Part shown: piece by piece, positions 1-6,987 of the stretch | Position numbering within the stretch: position 1 is the stretch's first letter | Layout of the letters: the number at the start of each line of letters is the position of its first letter | From: Pedobacter sp. AK013 | GTDB taxonomy: Bacteria > Bacteroidota > Bacteroidia > Sphingobacteriales > Sphingobacteriaceae | Length of the DNA stretch: 64,000 nucleotides | NCBI RefSeq assembly: GCF_014205835.1 | Contig: NZ_JACHCQ010000008.1 | Span: 1 to 64,000, forward strand | Reading direction: 5' to 3' | Program-made: the position numbers and the translations under genes | The notes under the pieces: model-generated | Seen by the model: the letters and a program-made list of their open reading frames with translations, nothing else | Told to the model about the DNA's origin: nothing | Databases searched by the model: none

Positions 1-95
1 TGGTCAATTTGGCCCGAAATCAGGTGGTCAGTTTCCCGCGGAACAGGTGGTCAGTTTAAACCGAAACGGGGTGGTCAATTTCAGCGAAATCTCCA
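1..95. mobile_element. terminal end of an IS21-like insertion sequence
   Basis: Four direct copies of TGGTCA(A/G)TTT start at 1, 25, 48 and 72, spaced 24, 23 and 24 bp. Such multiple spaced terminal repeats are a hallmark of IS21-family ends (transposase binding sites). The transposase genes themselves would lie to the left, outside the window. The reading frame of the AIPR gene runs straight into this array, so the element interrupts that gene. The exact inner boundary is uncertain (about 88-100). Confidence 0.7.
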
Positions 96-1008
96 CTCCT
101 GTTGGAGAAATTGAACTTGCAACGATAGTAACCCCATTATTCATAACGCTGAAAATTTCAGAATCTTCGTTATTAATTGTAGTGGCAATACCACCATTAA
201 CATCATTGTTATCGCCTTGAAAATCACGAACATTGTCTTCAAATACGTTTAATAGATTTCCTTCAGCATCTGAAACTATTTTTTCAAATTCACTGAATGG
301 AAGGAAACCAATATAAGCTTGAGATATACCATTTATTTTGGGCAGTGTTATTCTGTTATTAAATGTTATAGTTGTGCTTATAGCTTCTTTTGTCTTGCGA
401 TATGAAGCAGCTAATTCTCTCGCTCCGAATGGATTGAATATAACTTGCTCAAAAAGATTTGTCTGTTCCAAGGTGTTAACACCATTGTCTATTATACCTC
501 TTAGATTGGTGTCATTTACCCATTTTCCAGTGGTAACGTAGAATAATTTCAGAGTTGGGTTTGCTTTAAACTTCGACGCATTATCATAAATGTAATTCGA
601 AACCTCGGCAAATCTTTTTATATCTTCATTTCTGACTAATTTTGGTGCGTCTTGAAAGAAATCGTTTACACCAAAAAGGAATGTCCCCATGCTTCCGCTG
701 TCGAAACTCGAGGATGTTTTAGATTGAATGAAAATGTAAGTAACTTCAAGGAAGCTGTTCCTTTCCAATAAGTCTTTAATTTCTTCAACAGTTTCGACCA
801 ATTGACCATTTACGATTATTGCTATACCATCAATTCCAGTGTCGTTTCCGTCACCAACTGTTATAGTATCTATCTCAAATGTTTTATTATACTCGTTAGA
901 AATGATGGAGTAATTTGAAAGGCGTTCAAAGTCTTTCGATTCTCCTTCACTTTGAAGTTCTAAATTTATTATAAGCTCTGATATCAAGCTTTGGGTAATT
1001 CTGTCCAT
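28..1008 (-). pseudogene. AIPR-family (abortive infection phage resistance) protein, 3'-truncated by IS
   Basis: The first ~305 residues read as an AIPR-family protein: an N-terminal region with GIDGIAIIVNG and IFIQSKTSSSFD, then the NNGVTIVASSISPTG segment that in intact members precedes the conserved nucleotide-binding core. AIPR proteins are usually 550-700 residues. This one stops at residue 326, and the last ~20 residues are translated IS terminal repeats. It is therefore broken by the insertion at the left edge. Family function is linked to phage abortive infection, and AIPR often accompanies restriction systems; none is visible here. It is probably co-transcribed with the small gene just upstream (37-nt gap). 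Confidence 0.75.
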
Positions 1009-1045
1009 TGGGTTGAGGTTATCTAGATAGCAGTAGTAAAGTATT

Positions 1046-1300
1046 CTATAGGGAGGTGTTTAGGTCATCGAGCTCAAGTAACTTCCTGATATAACTTTTG
1101 TTTTCCTCAGATGATGCTTTGTACAATCTTTCTTTTATTAAAACAGAAAGGTCTGAAATGGTTAATAATTCGGTTAAATTTTGTCCACCTGGATAAGAGT
1201 GTCTATCATATTCATGCAAAACTGTTCCATCCGCATACAAAGTATAGTCGTCATCTAAGATTCCTTTAGATCCAGACGATTTTACAAGCAATTTGTTCAT
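1046..1300 (-). CDS. small conserved hypothetical protein
   Basis: 84 residues beginning MNKLLVKSSGSKGI, with a central DDYTLYADGTVLHEYDRHSY stretch that looks like a short beta-rich domain. No signal peptide or membrane segment. It sits 37 nt upstream of the truncated AIPR gene on the same strand, so the two are probably one transcript. I do not recognise a named family, and no function is assigned. Confidence 0.6.
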   Translation of the reverse strand: MNKLLVKSSGSKGILDDDYTLYADGTVLHEYDRHSYPGGQNLTELLTISDLSVLIKERLYKASSEENKSYIRKLLELDDLNTSL

Positions 1301-1397
1301 GTTTGTAAGTGTTATTTAAATTGTATCTTAATGCTAATCCGATTATTCTATTGATATTATCAATCAATAATTATTTCTAGGCTTCCTAATCCGCTGG

Positions 1398-1685
1398 CTA
1401 GTGAAAGTCATATTGAAAACTTTCGGTCTTTTGTGCTCCGTTTACATTAATAATCTCGTGATTATAAGCACCAACTGGATATTCCCAGACTTGATACTCA
1501 ATTTCTATTTCTTTAGCACACTCAGCATTATCACAATTAAACTCATACTTCCATTCCCATCCAATTTCTTCCCCCATCGATCTCTCGGATGAATATTCTG
1601 ATTCAAAGTCTGTTTCATCCGGTGAGAATTTATGTTCCGTTTCACAATGGTCACAAGTAATCGCAAATGTTCCTGTTACGTTCAT
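1398..1685 (-). CDS. small putative zinc-ribbon protein
   Basis: 95 residues. It has an N-terminal CDHC pair (C11, C14) and a second cysteine pair in NCDNAEC around residue 50, a spacing compatible with a structural zinc ribbon. The rest is acidic and aromatic-rich. No membrane segment. It is followed on the same strand by the 84-residue gene after about 100 nt. The family is not recognised; zinc binding is inferred only from the cysteine pattern. Confidence 0.6.
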   Translation of the reverse strand: MNVTGTFAITCDHCETEHKFSPDETDFESEYSSERSMGEEIGWEWKYEFNCDNAECAKEIEIEYQVWEYPVGAYNHEIINVNGAQKTESFQYDFH

Positions 1686-1752
1686 GTTTGTCTTAGTTTA
1701 GTTTATCTGTAAATTAATAAATCAAATGAAAATCATTACAGCCAGCTGATGT

Positions 1753-1797
1753 TTACGAGTAAGCAAACACTAATAACGAAGTAAATAGTGCCTTCAT
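1753..1797 (-). pseudogene. possible decayed exported-protein start (14 codons)
   Basis: ATG AAG GCA ... encodes MKALFTSLLVFAYS and then stops. The sequence looks like the first part of a signal peptide. It lies about 47 nt downstream of a copy of the TTACGG-N4-CCGTAA inverted repeat (1844-1859), the same geometry seen at intact genes near 38-40 kb. I infer a gene remnant, but a chance ORF of this length cannot be excluded. Confidence 0.25.
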
Positions 1798-1843
1798 TTT
1801 GATATCGATTTGGGTAAAGATCTAACTAAATAAATGAGATTCA

Positions 1844-1859
1844 ATACGGGAAACCGTAA
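1844..1859 (-). promoter_or_regulatory. degenerate copy of the TTACGG-N4-CCGTAA operator
   Basis: ATACGG-gaaa-CCGTAA. At the standard 21-bp distance on the minus strand lies GATCTTTA (1815-1822), two mismatches from TAnnTTTG. It therefore looks like a decayed member of the operator set described for 38266, 38759, 40339, 41248 and 5869. Confidence 0.45.
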
Positions 1860-1968
1860 TTACTCATATGTGAGTATGCGTACCGACACGCGTATGGAGC
1901 GAAGGTCGTTGCAGTAAAGTTCTTAATAATGACGTAATATTATAGTTTGAAATAGATAAAACGAAACC

Positions 1969-2358
1969 TTAGTTGATTTTTGTTATTTCACTTTTAAGTA
2001 TCTGAGAGCTAAAATTTGACGTAGCCTTTATCTTGTAGGTGTTTCTACTGTAACTGATTATATTAACGGTAATAAGTGCATTTTTGGGGGTATTTGGGAA
2101 CCTCTTGTAGTTATCTGCATCAGGTTTCAAGGTATATGAACAATTGCTAATCCATTCAATACTATAAGAATTCGGAACGGTTGAACCATCATAATATTCA
2201 TATTGATGGGTCGCATCGCGTTTTATTACTAATAACTTTCCGTTATACATCATATTAAACTTCCCCTGTTTGAATTTTAGACAGTCAGAGATTTGTGCTT
2301 TTACACTATTGAAAAAGGAGAGTCCAATTATTGTGAGAACGAGATATTTTAGAGTCAT
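1969..2358 (-). CDS. small exported hypothetical protein
   Basis: 129 residues from the internal ATG at 2358. This start is preferred over an upstream one at 2412 because it gives a standard signal peptide (MTLKYLVLTIIGLSFFNSVKAQ). The mature part has ISDCLKFKQGKFNM, an EYYDGS segment and IEWISNCSYTLKP, a Cys/Trp pattern seen in small beta-sheet periplasmic proteins of Bacteroidota. Single gene flanked by non-coding DNA. Function unknown. Confidence 0.65.
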   Translation of the reverse strand: MTLKYLVLTIIGLSFFNSVKAQISDCLKFKQGKFNMMYNGKLLVIKRDATHQYEYYDGSTVPNSYSIEWISNCSYTLKPDADNYKRFPNTPKNALITVNIISYSRNTYKIKATSNFSSQILKSEITKIN

Positions 2359-2412
2359 GATATCTATGATTAAGATGTAAAACAAATATATGCTATTAAT
2401 ACACTTGTACAA

Positions 2413-2951
2413 GCGCTCACCGCTTGCGAACTGAGAAAATGTGTGAGAACTGGTAATTGCGTAGCAATGAGGTTCGATCTATGTTCTTTACACAAGCAAC
2501 TGGCGAGATATTTGCACCAAATATCGTGACAGTTGTGCAGCATTTTCGATTGCGCAGGTGAGCTGAAAAGTGGAGCCTGACTAGATTTATCCAGGATAAA
2601 GCGAAGCAAATCCTAGATAAAGATAGAGAGAAGGCTCATGCAGCACTCCGCTTGCTCAAAAGAAAAACCATGACAGAGTGTAGCGATGGCGTGCTGTTTT
2701 TCGTGAGCTTAGACAGTGCGGAATTCCTATCTTCCTATCGGTTTAGTAGTGCCCCACCGATGCACCACTGACTAAAAGTAACCGCAGAAACTTAAAAGAA
2801 TGCTGATCGTTGCCATAGTACCAAATCCAATGACTAAAGGAATCCATTCCTCACTTAAGCCACTTTTTGAGTGAATGGATTACTCTTAGGAATGATTAAA
2901 TGTTGATAAAATGAAGCCAAACAGTACAATCAGTTTCGTAATTTTAGCTTT
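2413..2951. other. non-coding stretch, ~540 bp, with short inverted repeats
   Basis: No convincing ORF in either direction; the 79-codon minus-strand frame at 2370-2609 is biased and has no start context. Visible structures include an imperfect inverted repeat TTTAGTAGTG ... CACTGACTAAA around 2744-2778 and several short GC-rich dyads. It could be a remnant intergenic or transfer region of a mobile element, but nothing specific can be named. Confidence 0.5.
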
Positions 2952-3503
2952 ATGGATACTAGTAAAGATTACGTAATTTCCTTATTGAGAGATAAGTATG
3001 AATATGAGCAGAAGCGCAAAGAAGATTTTGAAAGTTCATTAGGTACTCCTATTACAGTATTATCGGCTTTGTTTGCTGGGTCGTACTTTGTGGTTAGCGA
3101 TTCTAGTTTAATCGGTATTAACTGTTCTTTAGTCACAATTAAATGGATCCTAGTTATCTTATTGCTGATTGCTTTGGTAGTTACTTTAATTTTCTTATTT
3201 GTAGTCTATTTCGGATTTAAAAGACGTTATTGCTCCTTTCCTGACAGTAATACTGTTTATAATGGCGACTTTAAGGCTTTAGAACAATATGCCAAAGAGA
3301 ATTATCCTGAAACGTCTGAGGAAGTTTTAATGGATAATTTGAAAGATAGGGCTATTGAGTGGTACTTAGATTGTAATAATAACAATACAGCTGTAAATGA
3401 CACTCGCGGAAATTCATTGTTCTATGCAAAGCTTTCGATATGTATATCACTTAGCATTGGTCTTGCACTTCTAATCCTAATTTGTTTCATCAAATCAATA
3501 TAG
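2952..3503 (+). CDS. three-TM membrane protein of unknown function
   Basis: 183 residues. A charged N-terminal helix (LRDKYEYEQKRKEDFESS) is followed by hydrophobic segments at about 33-50, 62-90 and 158-180, with a ~70-residue soluble domain between the second and third containing ENYPETSEEVLMDNLKDRA. The layout of a basic/acidic helix plus paired TM helices resembles small membrane effectors such as SLATT-type proteins, but I see no diagnostic motif and make no family call. It is the first gene of a short operon with two proline-rich microproteins and a terminator. Confidence 0.7.
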   Translation: MDTSKDYVISLLRDKYEYEQKRKEDFESSLGTPITVLSALFAGSYFVVSDSSLIGINCSLVTIKWILVILLLIALVVTLIFLFVVYFGFKRRYCSFPDSNTVYNGDFKALEQYAKENYPETSEEVLMDNLKDRAIEWYLDCNNNNTAVNDTRGNSLFYAKLSICISLSIGLALLILICFIKSI

Positions 3504-3504
3504 T

Positions 3505-3615
3505 ATGTCTAAAACTAAGGCTCCACCACCACCTCCACCTGCAAGTCCAGTTAAGAGAGAGAGAAATCAACCAATTCCAAAACCAACACCGCCACCAATA
3601 AAACCACATAAATAA
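3505..3615 (+). CDS. proline-rich microprotein 1 (36 aa)
   Basis: The ATG lies one base after the stop of the membrane-protein gene. It encodes 36 residues: MSKTKAPPPPPPASPVKRER, then further PxP repeats and a basic end KPHK. There are no cysteines, aromatics or hydrophobic segments, so it is a basic, polyproline-type disordered peptide. It shares the core PPPPxASPV(K/R)RE with the next microprotein. Reality is supported by tight spacing, the conserved core between the two copies and the terminator right after the second one. Function unknown; an SH3-like or membrane-protein partner role is speculation. Confidence 0.6.
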   Translation: MSKTKAPPPPPPASPVKRERNQPIPKPTPPPIKPHK

Positions 3616-3707
3616 TGGCTAAAGATGAGAAACCAAAACCGCCACCTCCCTCAGCATCGCCTGTGAGGAGAGAGAAACAGGAGAAACCTCCAATTAAAAC
3701 AAAGTAA
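3615..3707 (+). CDS. proline-rich microprotein 2 (30 aa)
   Basis: Start and previous stop overlap (TAATG), typical of translational coupling. It encodes MAKDEKPKPPPPSASPVRRE followed by a basic KQEKPPIKTK tail. The PPPP-SASPVRRE core is clearly related to microprotein 1, so the pair probably arose by duplication. The stop codon is 5 nt from a strong intrinsic terminator, as expected for a real last gene. Confidence 0.6.
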   Translation: MAKDEKPKPPPPSASPVRREKQEKPPIKTK

Positions 3708-3711
3708 AGTA

Positions 3712-3737
3712 AGAGCCACATTAGGTGGCTCTCTTTT
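3712..3737 (+). terminator. intrinsic terminator of the microprotein operon
   Basis: AGAGCCAC-attag-GTGGCTCT perfect 8-bp stem followed by CTTTTT. It ends the operon that starts at 2952. Confidence 0.85.
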
Positions 3738-3753
3738 TAACAACTCTGGTTGT

Positions 3754-4296
3754 CTAGCGAAAGCTTAGCCGAGTCTGTCCGAAACATTTAACTATATTGT
3801 GCGTATAAATACTTTGGTTACTTTTTTTAATATCTCCGTCCATTGATAATAGAATTCGTTTGTAAATGCCCATTTCAGCATCATAAACATATAAAGAATT
3901 GGTAAATGATCCTGCATCACAGGTAATATCTCCATGATCCTTAATTGGTGACTGTAGTAGATCCGCTATCATTTCTTCGGTTATTATATTGGTTTTCTTT
4001 TTATATCCAAACCACGGTTTATACTCCACCGAATTCATAAGATTCTCAAATAGGTTGTTTGGCGTTATTGTCCCATATTCTTCGCATGTATAAACTGTAT
4101 CATCTGAGGGGTCACCTGTTTTGGCGGTTTTAAACCAATTCCATTTACCGGTAACTGCATAGCGATAATCTTTGGATATTCTATAGTTGTATTTCCGTCC
4201 TTGTGGATCGATAAAGAAACCATAATGTTCCATTCCCCATGCTATGCTATAAAATTCACTTTGGTAAATGAATGGTAGCTCTCCTGCTGTAAATTT
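3754..4296 (-). CDS. hypothetical protein, third gene of exported operon
   Basis: 180 residues from the ATG at 4296 (MKFTAGELPFIYQSEF). The longer frame from 4422 would overlap the upstream gene by 83 nt and adds unlikely sequence. No signal peptide. Aromatic-rich and probably beta-structured, with IDPQGRKYNYRISKDYRY and CEEYGTITPNNLF. Last gene of the 5498-3754 run. No family recognised. Confidence 0.65.
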   Translation of the reverse strand, partial: KFTAGELPFIYQSEFYSIAWGMEHYGFFIDPQGRKYNYRISKDYRYAVTGKWNWFKTAKTGDPSDDTVYTCEEYGTITPNNLFENLMNSVEYKPWFGYKKKTNIITEEMIADLLQSPIKDHGDITCDAGSFTNSLYVYDAEMGIYKRILLSMDGDIKKSNQSIYTHNIVKCFGQTRLSFR

Positions 4297-4339
4297 CATT
4301 AGAATAAATGAGTTAAACTTTTTCCTAAAAGAGGTGTTT

Positions 4340-4912
4340 TTATAGACCGTTTCCTTTTTGCTTTTCTGCCTCTCTGTAAACTTGGTTGCTAATAAAACAG
4401 TATCGATCCCCGTAAGAACCAAATGTATTGTTATCGAATGTGTGAATAAAAACGTACCGGATTAATGTCACATTGTTACCAGTTATGTCAAACTTCATTG
4501 ATAAACCAGAGGATCGGTCTACTGCACTCAATTCTCTTTCATGCCAAGAGCCGTATTCGTTACTAATCTTTTGTGCAAGTTCGGTTGAAACAAACTTGTC
4601 TTTTGCAGTCTTAAAATATGAGAGGTAAAGATTTATCTCCAATAGTCTATCCTTAACGAAAACAAGTTGTATGCTGCTCAAATTGTTATCAATTAGCTTA
4701 TACTTGTCAAGGTTCTTTACTCCGTAATAGATATAATTCTTATCGGAATTATCCTTAAGTTTTTGAAGCGACGCAACTGCTTTCACTTCTTTTAAGGATG
4801 ATCCAAGAACAAATACGTTAAAGCCATTCTTTTCGTCAAGCTTTGTGGATTGTGCATTTGACTCAAGTATAGACATAAATAAGATTATGAGTCCTGAAAT
4901 TACATTCTTCAT
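4340..4912 (-). CDS. exported hypothetical protein
   Basis: 190 residues with a clear signal peptide (MKNVISGLIILFMSILESNAQ). The body alternates short strands and helices: FNVFVLGSSLKEVKA is followed by a region with LVFVKDRLLEINLYLS. It starts 1 nt after the stop of the 194-residue gene and ends 43 nt before the next, so it is the middle gene of a three-gene operon. No recognised family; location inferred periplasmic. Confidence 0.65.
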   Translation of the reverse strand: MKNVISGLIILFMSILESNAQSTKLDEKNGFNVFVLGSSLKEVKAVASLQKLKDNSDKNYIYYGVKNLDKYKLIDNNLSSIQLVFVKDRLLEINLYLSYFKTAKDKFVSTELAQKISNEYGSWHERELSAVDRSSGLSMKFDITGNNVTLIRYVFIHTFDNNTFGSYGDRYCFISNQVYREAEKQKGNGL

Positions 4913-4913
4913 T

Positions 4914-5498
4914 TTAATTATCGTTAGGGTTTTCCATTTGACCAGTGAATTTTAGAAAGGTGTCCTTTGAGCTAATTGTACAGGAAAAGCTTGTTCCCTC
5001 ATTAGTATATATCTTTAGAAGATGAACATCCGCTATACCTTTTACGCTATCATAACTATTGCTAAAAGACCACTTAAATTTGGATGTTTGAGTCTTATAA
5101 CTCGTCGAAGTTGCTGCTTTACTGCTTAGTTCAGGATTAATCATCATCCCTGTACTAATCGATTTAATTAGAGGTAAATAGTTTGCAAAGAAAATCTCTT
5201 TTGAGTCTTTTTCTGTGTAGATCACTAAGCAAGCCTCATTATTAACATAGTGTTCAGAATAATCTTTACCGTTCACGGTAGCCTTTTGAATAATGAACTT
5301 AGCTATTACATTTGTTTCTGACTGTTGTACTGGTTGTTCTGAAATCCTCTCTCGCCTTTGAGGTTCCCATGTTTGTATTGGAGGTGGTGGTACTCTCTGA
5401 ATTGGGGGTAAGGGCTTATAAACTGGAAATTCTATTTGCGCCATAGTTATAGACGTACAAAATATGAGCAATAACGAGAGAATCAATTTAATTTTCAT
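4914..5498 (-). CDS. exported proline-rich hypothetical protein
   Basis: 194 residues: signal peptide (MKIKLILSLLLIFCTSITMAQ), a proline-rich linker at about 22-55 (YKPLPPIQRVPPPPIQTW), then a soluble beta-rich domain with no recognised motif. First gene of the minus-strand operon. It is divergent from the XRE gene at 5581, with an 8-bp inverted repeat between them. A TACTTTTA -7-like box lies at 5517-5524. Confidence 0.65.
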   Translation of the reverse strand: MKIKLILSLLLIFCTSITMAQIEFPVYKPLPPIQRVPPPPIQTWEPQRRERISEQPVQQSETNVIAKFIIQKATVNGKDYSEHYVNNEACLVIYTEKDSKEIFFANYLPLIKSISTGMMINPELSSKAATSTSYKTQTSKFKWSFSNSYDSVKGIADVHLLKIYTNEGTSFSCTISSKDTFLKFTGQMENPNDN

Positions 5499-5528
5499 AT
5501 CGAATCTTATTTAATGTAAAAGTAATAA

Positions 5529-5550
5529 ATACTTAGTTATTGCTAAGTAT
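5529..5550. promoter_or_regulatory. inverted repeat, probable XRE operator
   Basis: ATACTTAG-ttattg-CTAAGTAT, a perfect 8-bp inverted repeat centred between the divergent XRE gene (start 5581) and the exported operon (start 5498). It overlaps the expected -33 region of the leftward TACTTTTA box at 5517-5524, a position suited to repression. Binding by the adjacent XRE protein is inferred. Confidence 0.55.
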
Positions 5551-5580
5551 AGGGTTGTAAATTAATTTCTTCTTTAGTAT

Positions 5581-5829
5581 GTGGCTAAAGAGGCGGTAAA
5601 ATCAGAAATAGAATTGTTTGTAATCAGTAAAGCGAAAGCTTTAAGGGAGCAAGCAAATCTTAGTCAATCTGAGCTTGCTTTTAAGCTGAATGTTTCTAAC
5701 GGTTTCATAGGGCAGGTAGAAAGTCCTAATTCTCCGTCTAAATACAACTTAGACCATATTGATAAGCTTTCAGTAATATTCAATTGTTCCCCTAAAGATT
5801 TTCTACCAGAAACCAACATAAACAGATAA
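5581..5829 (+). CDS. XRE-family helix-turn-helix regulator
   Basis: 82 residues from a GTG start; the overlapping ATG at 5579 is out of frame and stops at once. The HTH covers about residues 16-70: AKALREQANLSQSELAFKLN, recognition helix near VSNGFIGQVES, then KLSVIFNCSPKDFLP. This is a Cro/C1-type single-domain DNA-binding protein. It probably controls itself and the divergent exported operon through the inverted repeat at 5529-5550. Confidence 0.85.
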   Translation: MAKEAVKSEIELFVISKAKALREQANLSQSELAFKLNVSNGFIGQVESPNSPSKYNLDHIDKLSVIFNCSPKDFLPETNINR

Positions 5830-5839
5830 CTTCTTATTG

Positions 5840-5884
5840 CAAAGCTATTTTACAATGATGGTATTATGTTATGGGAAACCGTAA
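5840..5884 (-). promoter_or_regulatory. TTACGG-N4-CCGTAA operator plus -7 box, leftward promoter
   Basis: Operator TTATGG-gaaa-CCGTAA at 5869-5884 and, exactly 21 bp away on the minus strand, TAGCTTTG (5840-5847), a perfect TAnnTTTG. Transcription would run left, antisense through the XRE gene, towards the exported operon at 5498. The spacing is identical to the copies at 38266, 38759, 40339 and 41248. Confidence 0.6.
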
Positions 5885-5919
5885 TTGAATAATAAATTAA
5901 GGGCATTTCTGCCCCTAAA

Positions 5920-6435
5920 TTATGATGGAAGCTTGTCAACTGTCGCTAAGCTCACGTACGAATTCTCTCCTTCAGCAACCCTGCGATAAAAGAAATTGTG
6001 GTGCTGATCCGCTTCCCGAAAGTTTACCCTTAAAGCATATTCGATTCCGCCTGTATTGTCGTTTGATTGGGTAAGTTCATATGCTTTACGAAGGAAAATA
6101 TTCGTTAAACCTGATCCGAAGCGTTCTAGGGCTTCAGCACCAAGATCTATAAATATAAATGATCGTCCATCCTTGCTGTTGGATAGTGTAATGTTCCAGA
6201 AGTAGTTTAGATGCTCTGAAATCATGTTGCTTTTGTATTCGTTCTTTACATGGTCAACCGTTGCATAGGTACGATATTTGGCTAAGTCGAACTTCCTTAA
6301 TTGTTCGGTAGCTGCATCAACAATTAAATTGTATGCTTTTTGTACTTCTTGGTTTACCAATACTTGTTGTTCGTTTATAACAACAAATTGTGTCTGTGTT
6401 GGTACTGTCTTTGCAGTTCTTGCTTTTGTTTGCAT
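5920..6435 (-). CDS. hypothetical protein of mobile-element type
   Basis: 171 residues, soluble, no signal peptide. The low-complexity start (MQTKARTAKTVPTQTQF) is followed by a compact region with VQKAYNLIVDAATEQLRKFD and FIFIDLGAEALERFGSGL. It is the leftmost of four minus-strand hypotheticals or helicase genes (10483 to 5920) that look like one accessory block. Family not recognised. Confidence 0.6.
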   Translation of the reverse strand: MQTKARTAKTVPTQTQFVVINEQQVLVNQEVQKAYNLIVDAATEQLRKFDLAKYRTYATVDHVKNEYKSNMISEHLNYFWNITLSNSKDGRSFIFIDLGAEALERFGSGLTNIFLRKAYELTQSNDNTGGIEYALRVNFREADQHHNFFYRRVAEGENSYVSLATVDKLPS

Positions 6436-6987
6436 CTTAATAGAATTTTAAATGTGAAACTTGGATTAAATGAAAAATGCCTCCATTTGGAAGCATCTAT
6501 GTTGAATTGGTATATAAATGGAAATGCACCATTTTCAGACGGTGCATTGTGTTATTGTCGATTTTGATATAGTTGTATTGCTAAGGATTTTTATTCGATT
6601 TAACCCTATTTAGATCCTTTTATAGTTAAAATGTCGTATCGGTATAAAGTGTTGTTTTGGTAAATGATAAGTCGTAATCCATCAGTTTTTAAATTCAAAG
6701 TGGTGGTTTTAGCTAGGCTCCTTGTTCGACGTTCAGACTTGGTTTTTCTGAGGTAAAGTTGGAAATCATTGTATCTCCCCTTAGAGCAAGGTACGGGGGT
6801 TTGATATGATACACCCAGTAAATGCGGTGTACAGAGTTCAATTTAAGTGGCTAGTTGAAATTAGAAAAAAAATATTTTTAAATGGGAAGCTATATTTATC
6901 GCTTACGTGATTTCTAGAACAAACGTACAGTTTCTAAATCAGGTCATATAGAGTTAGCTTTTTTTCAAAACTGCACGTTAAAAACTA
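6436..6987. other. non-coding stretch, ~550 bp
   Basis: No gene is supported; the plus-strand frame reaching 6567 overlaps the start of the minus-strand gene and has no signal. It contains an 8-bp dyad AATGCACC ... GGTGCATT near 6524-6548 and a TACACC ... GGTGTA dyad near 6810-6831. It separates the 171-residue gene from the helicase gene. Confidence 0.5.

Noticed and set aside
2370..2609. Minus-strand ORF of 79 codons
   Set aside because: No signal, odd composition, and overlaps the alternative start of the exported gene; not supported.
3754..4912. One frameshifted gene covering both exported-operon frames
   Set aside because: The downstream frame has a good ATG at 4296 after a 43-nt gap and the upstream one ends cleanly; two genes are simpler.
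6340..6567. Plus-strand ORF antisense to the 171-residue gene
   Set aside because: Cysteine-heavy random-looking frame mostly antisense to a better gene.
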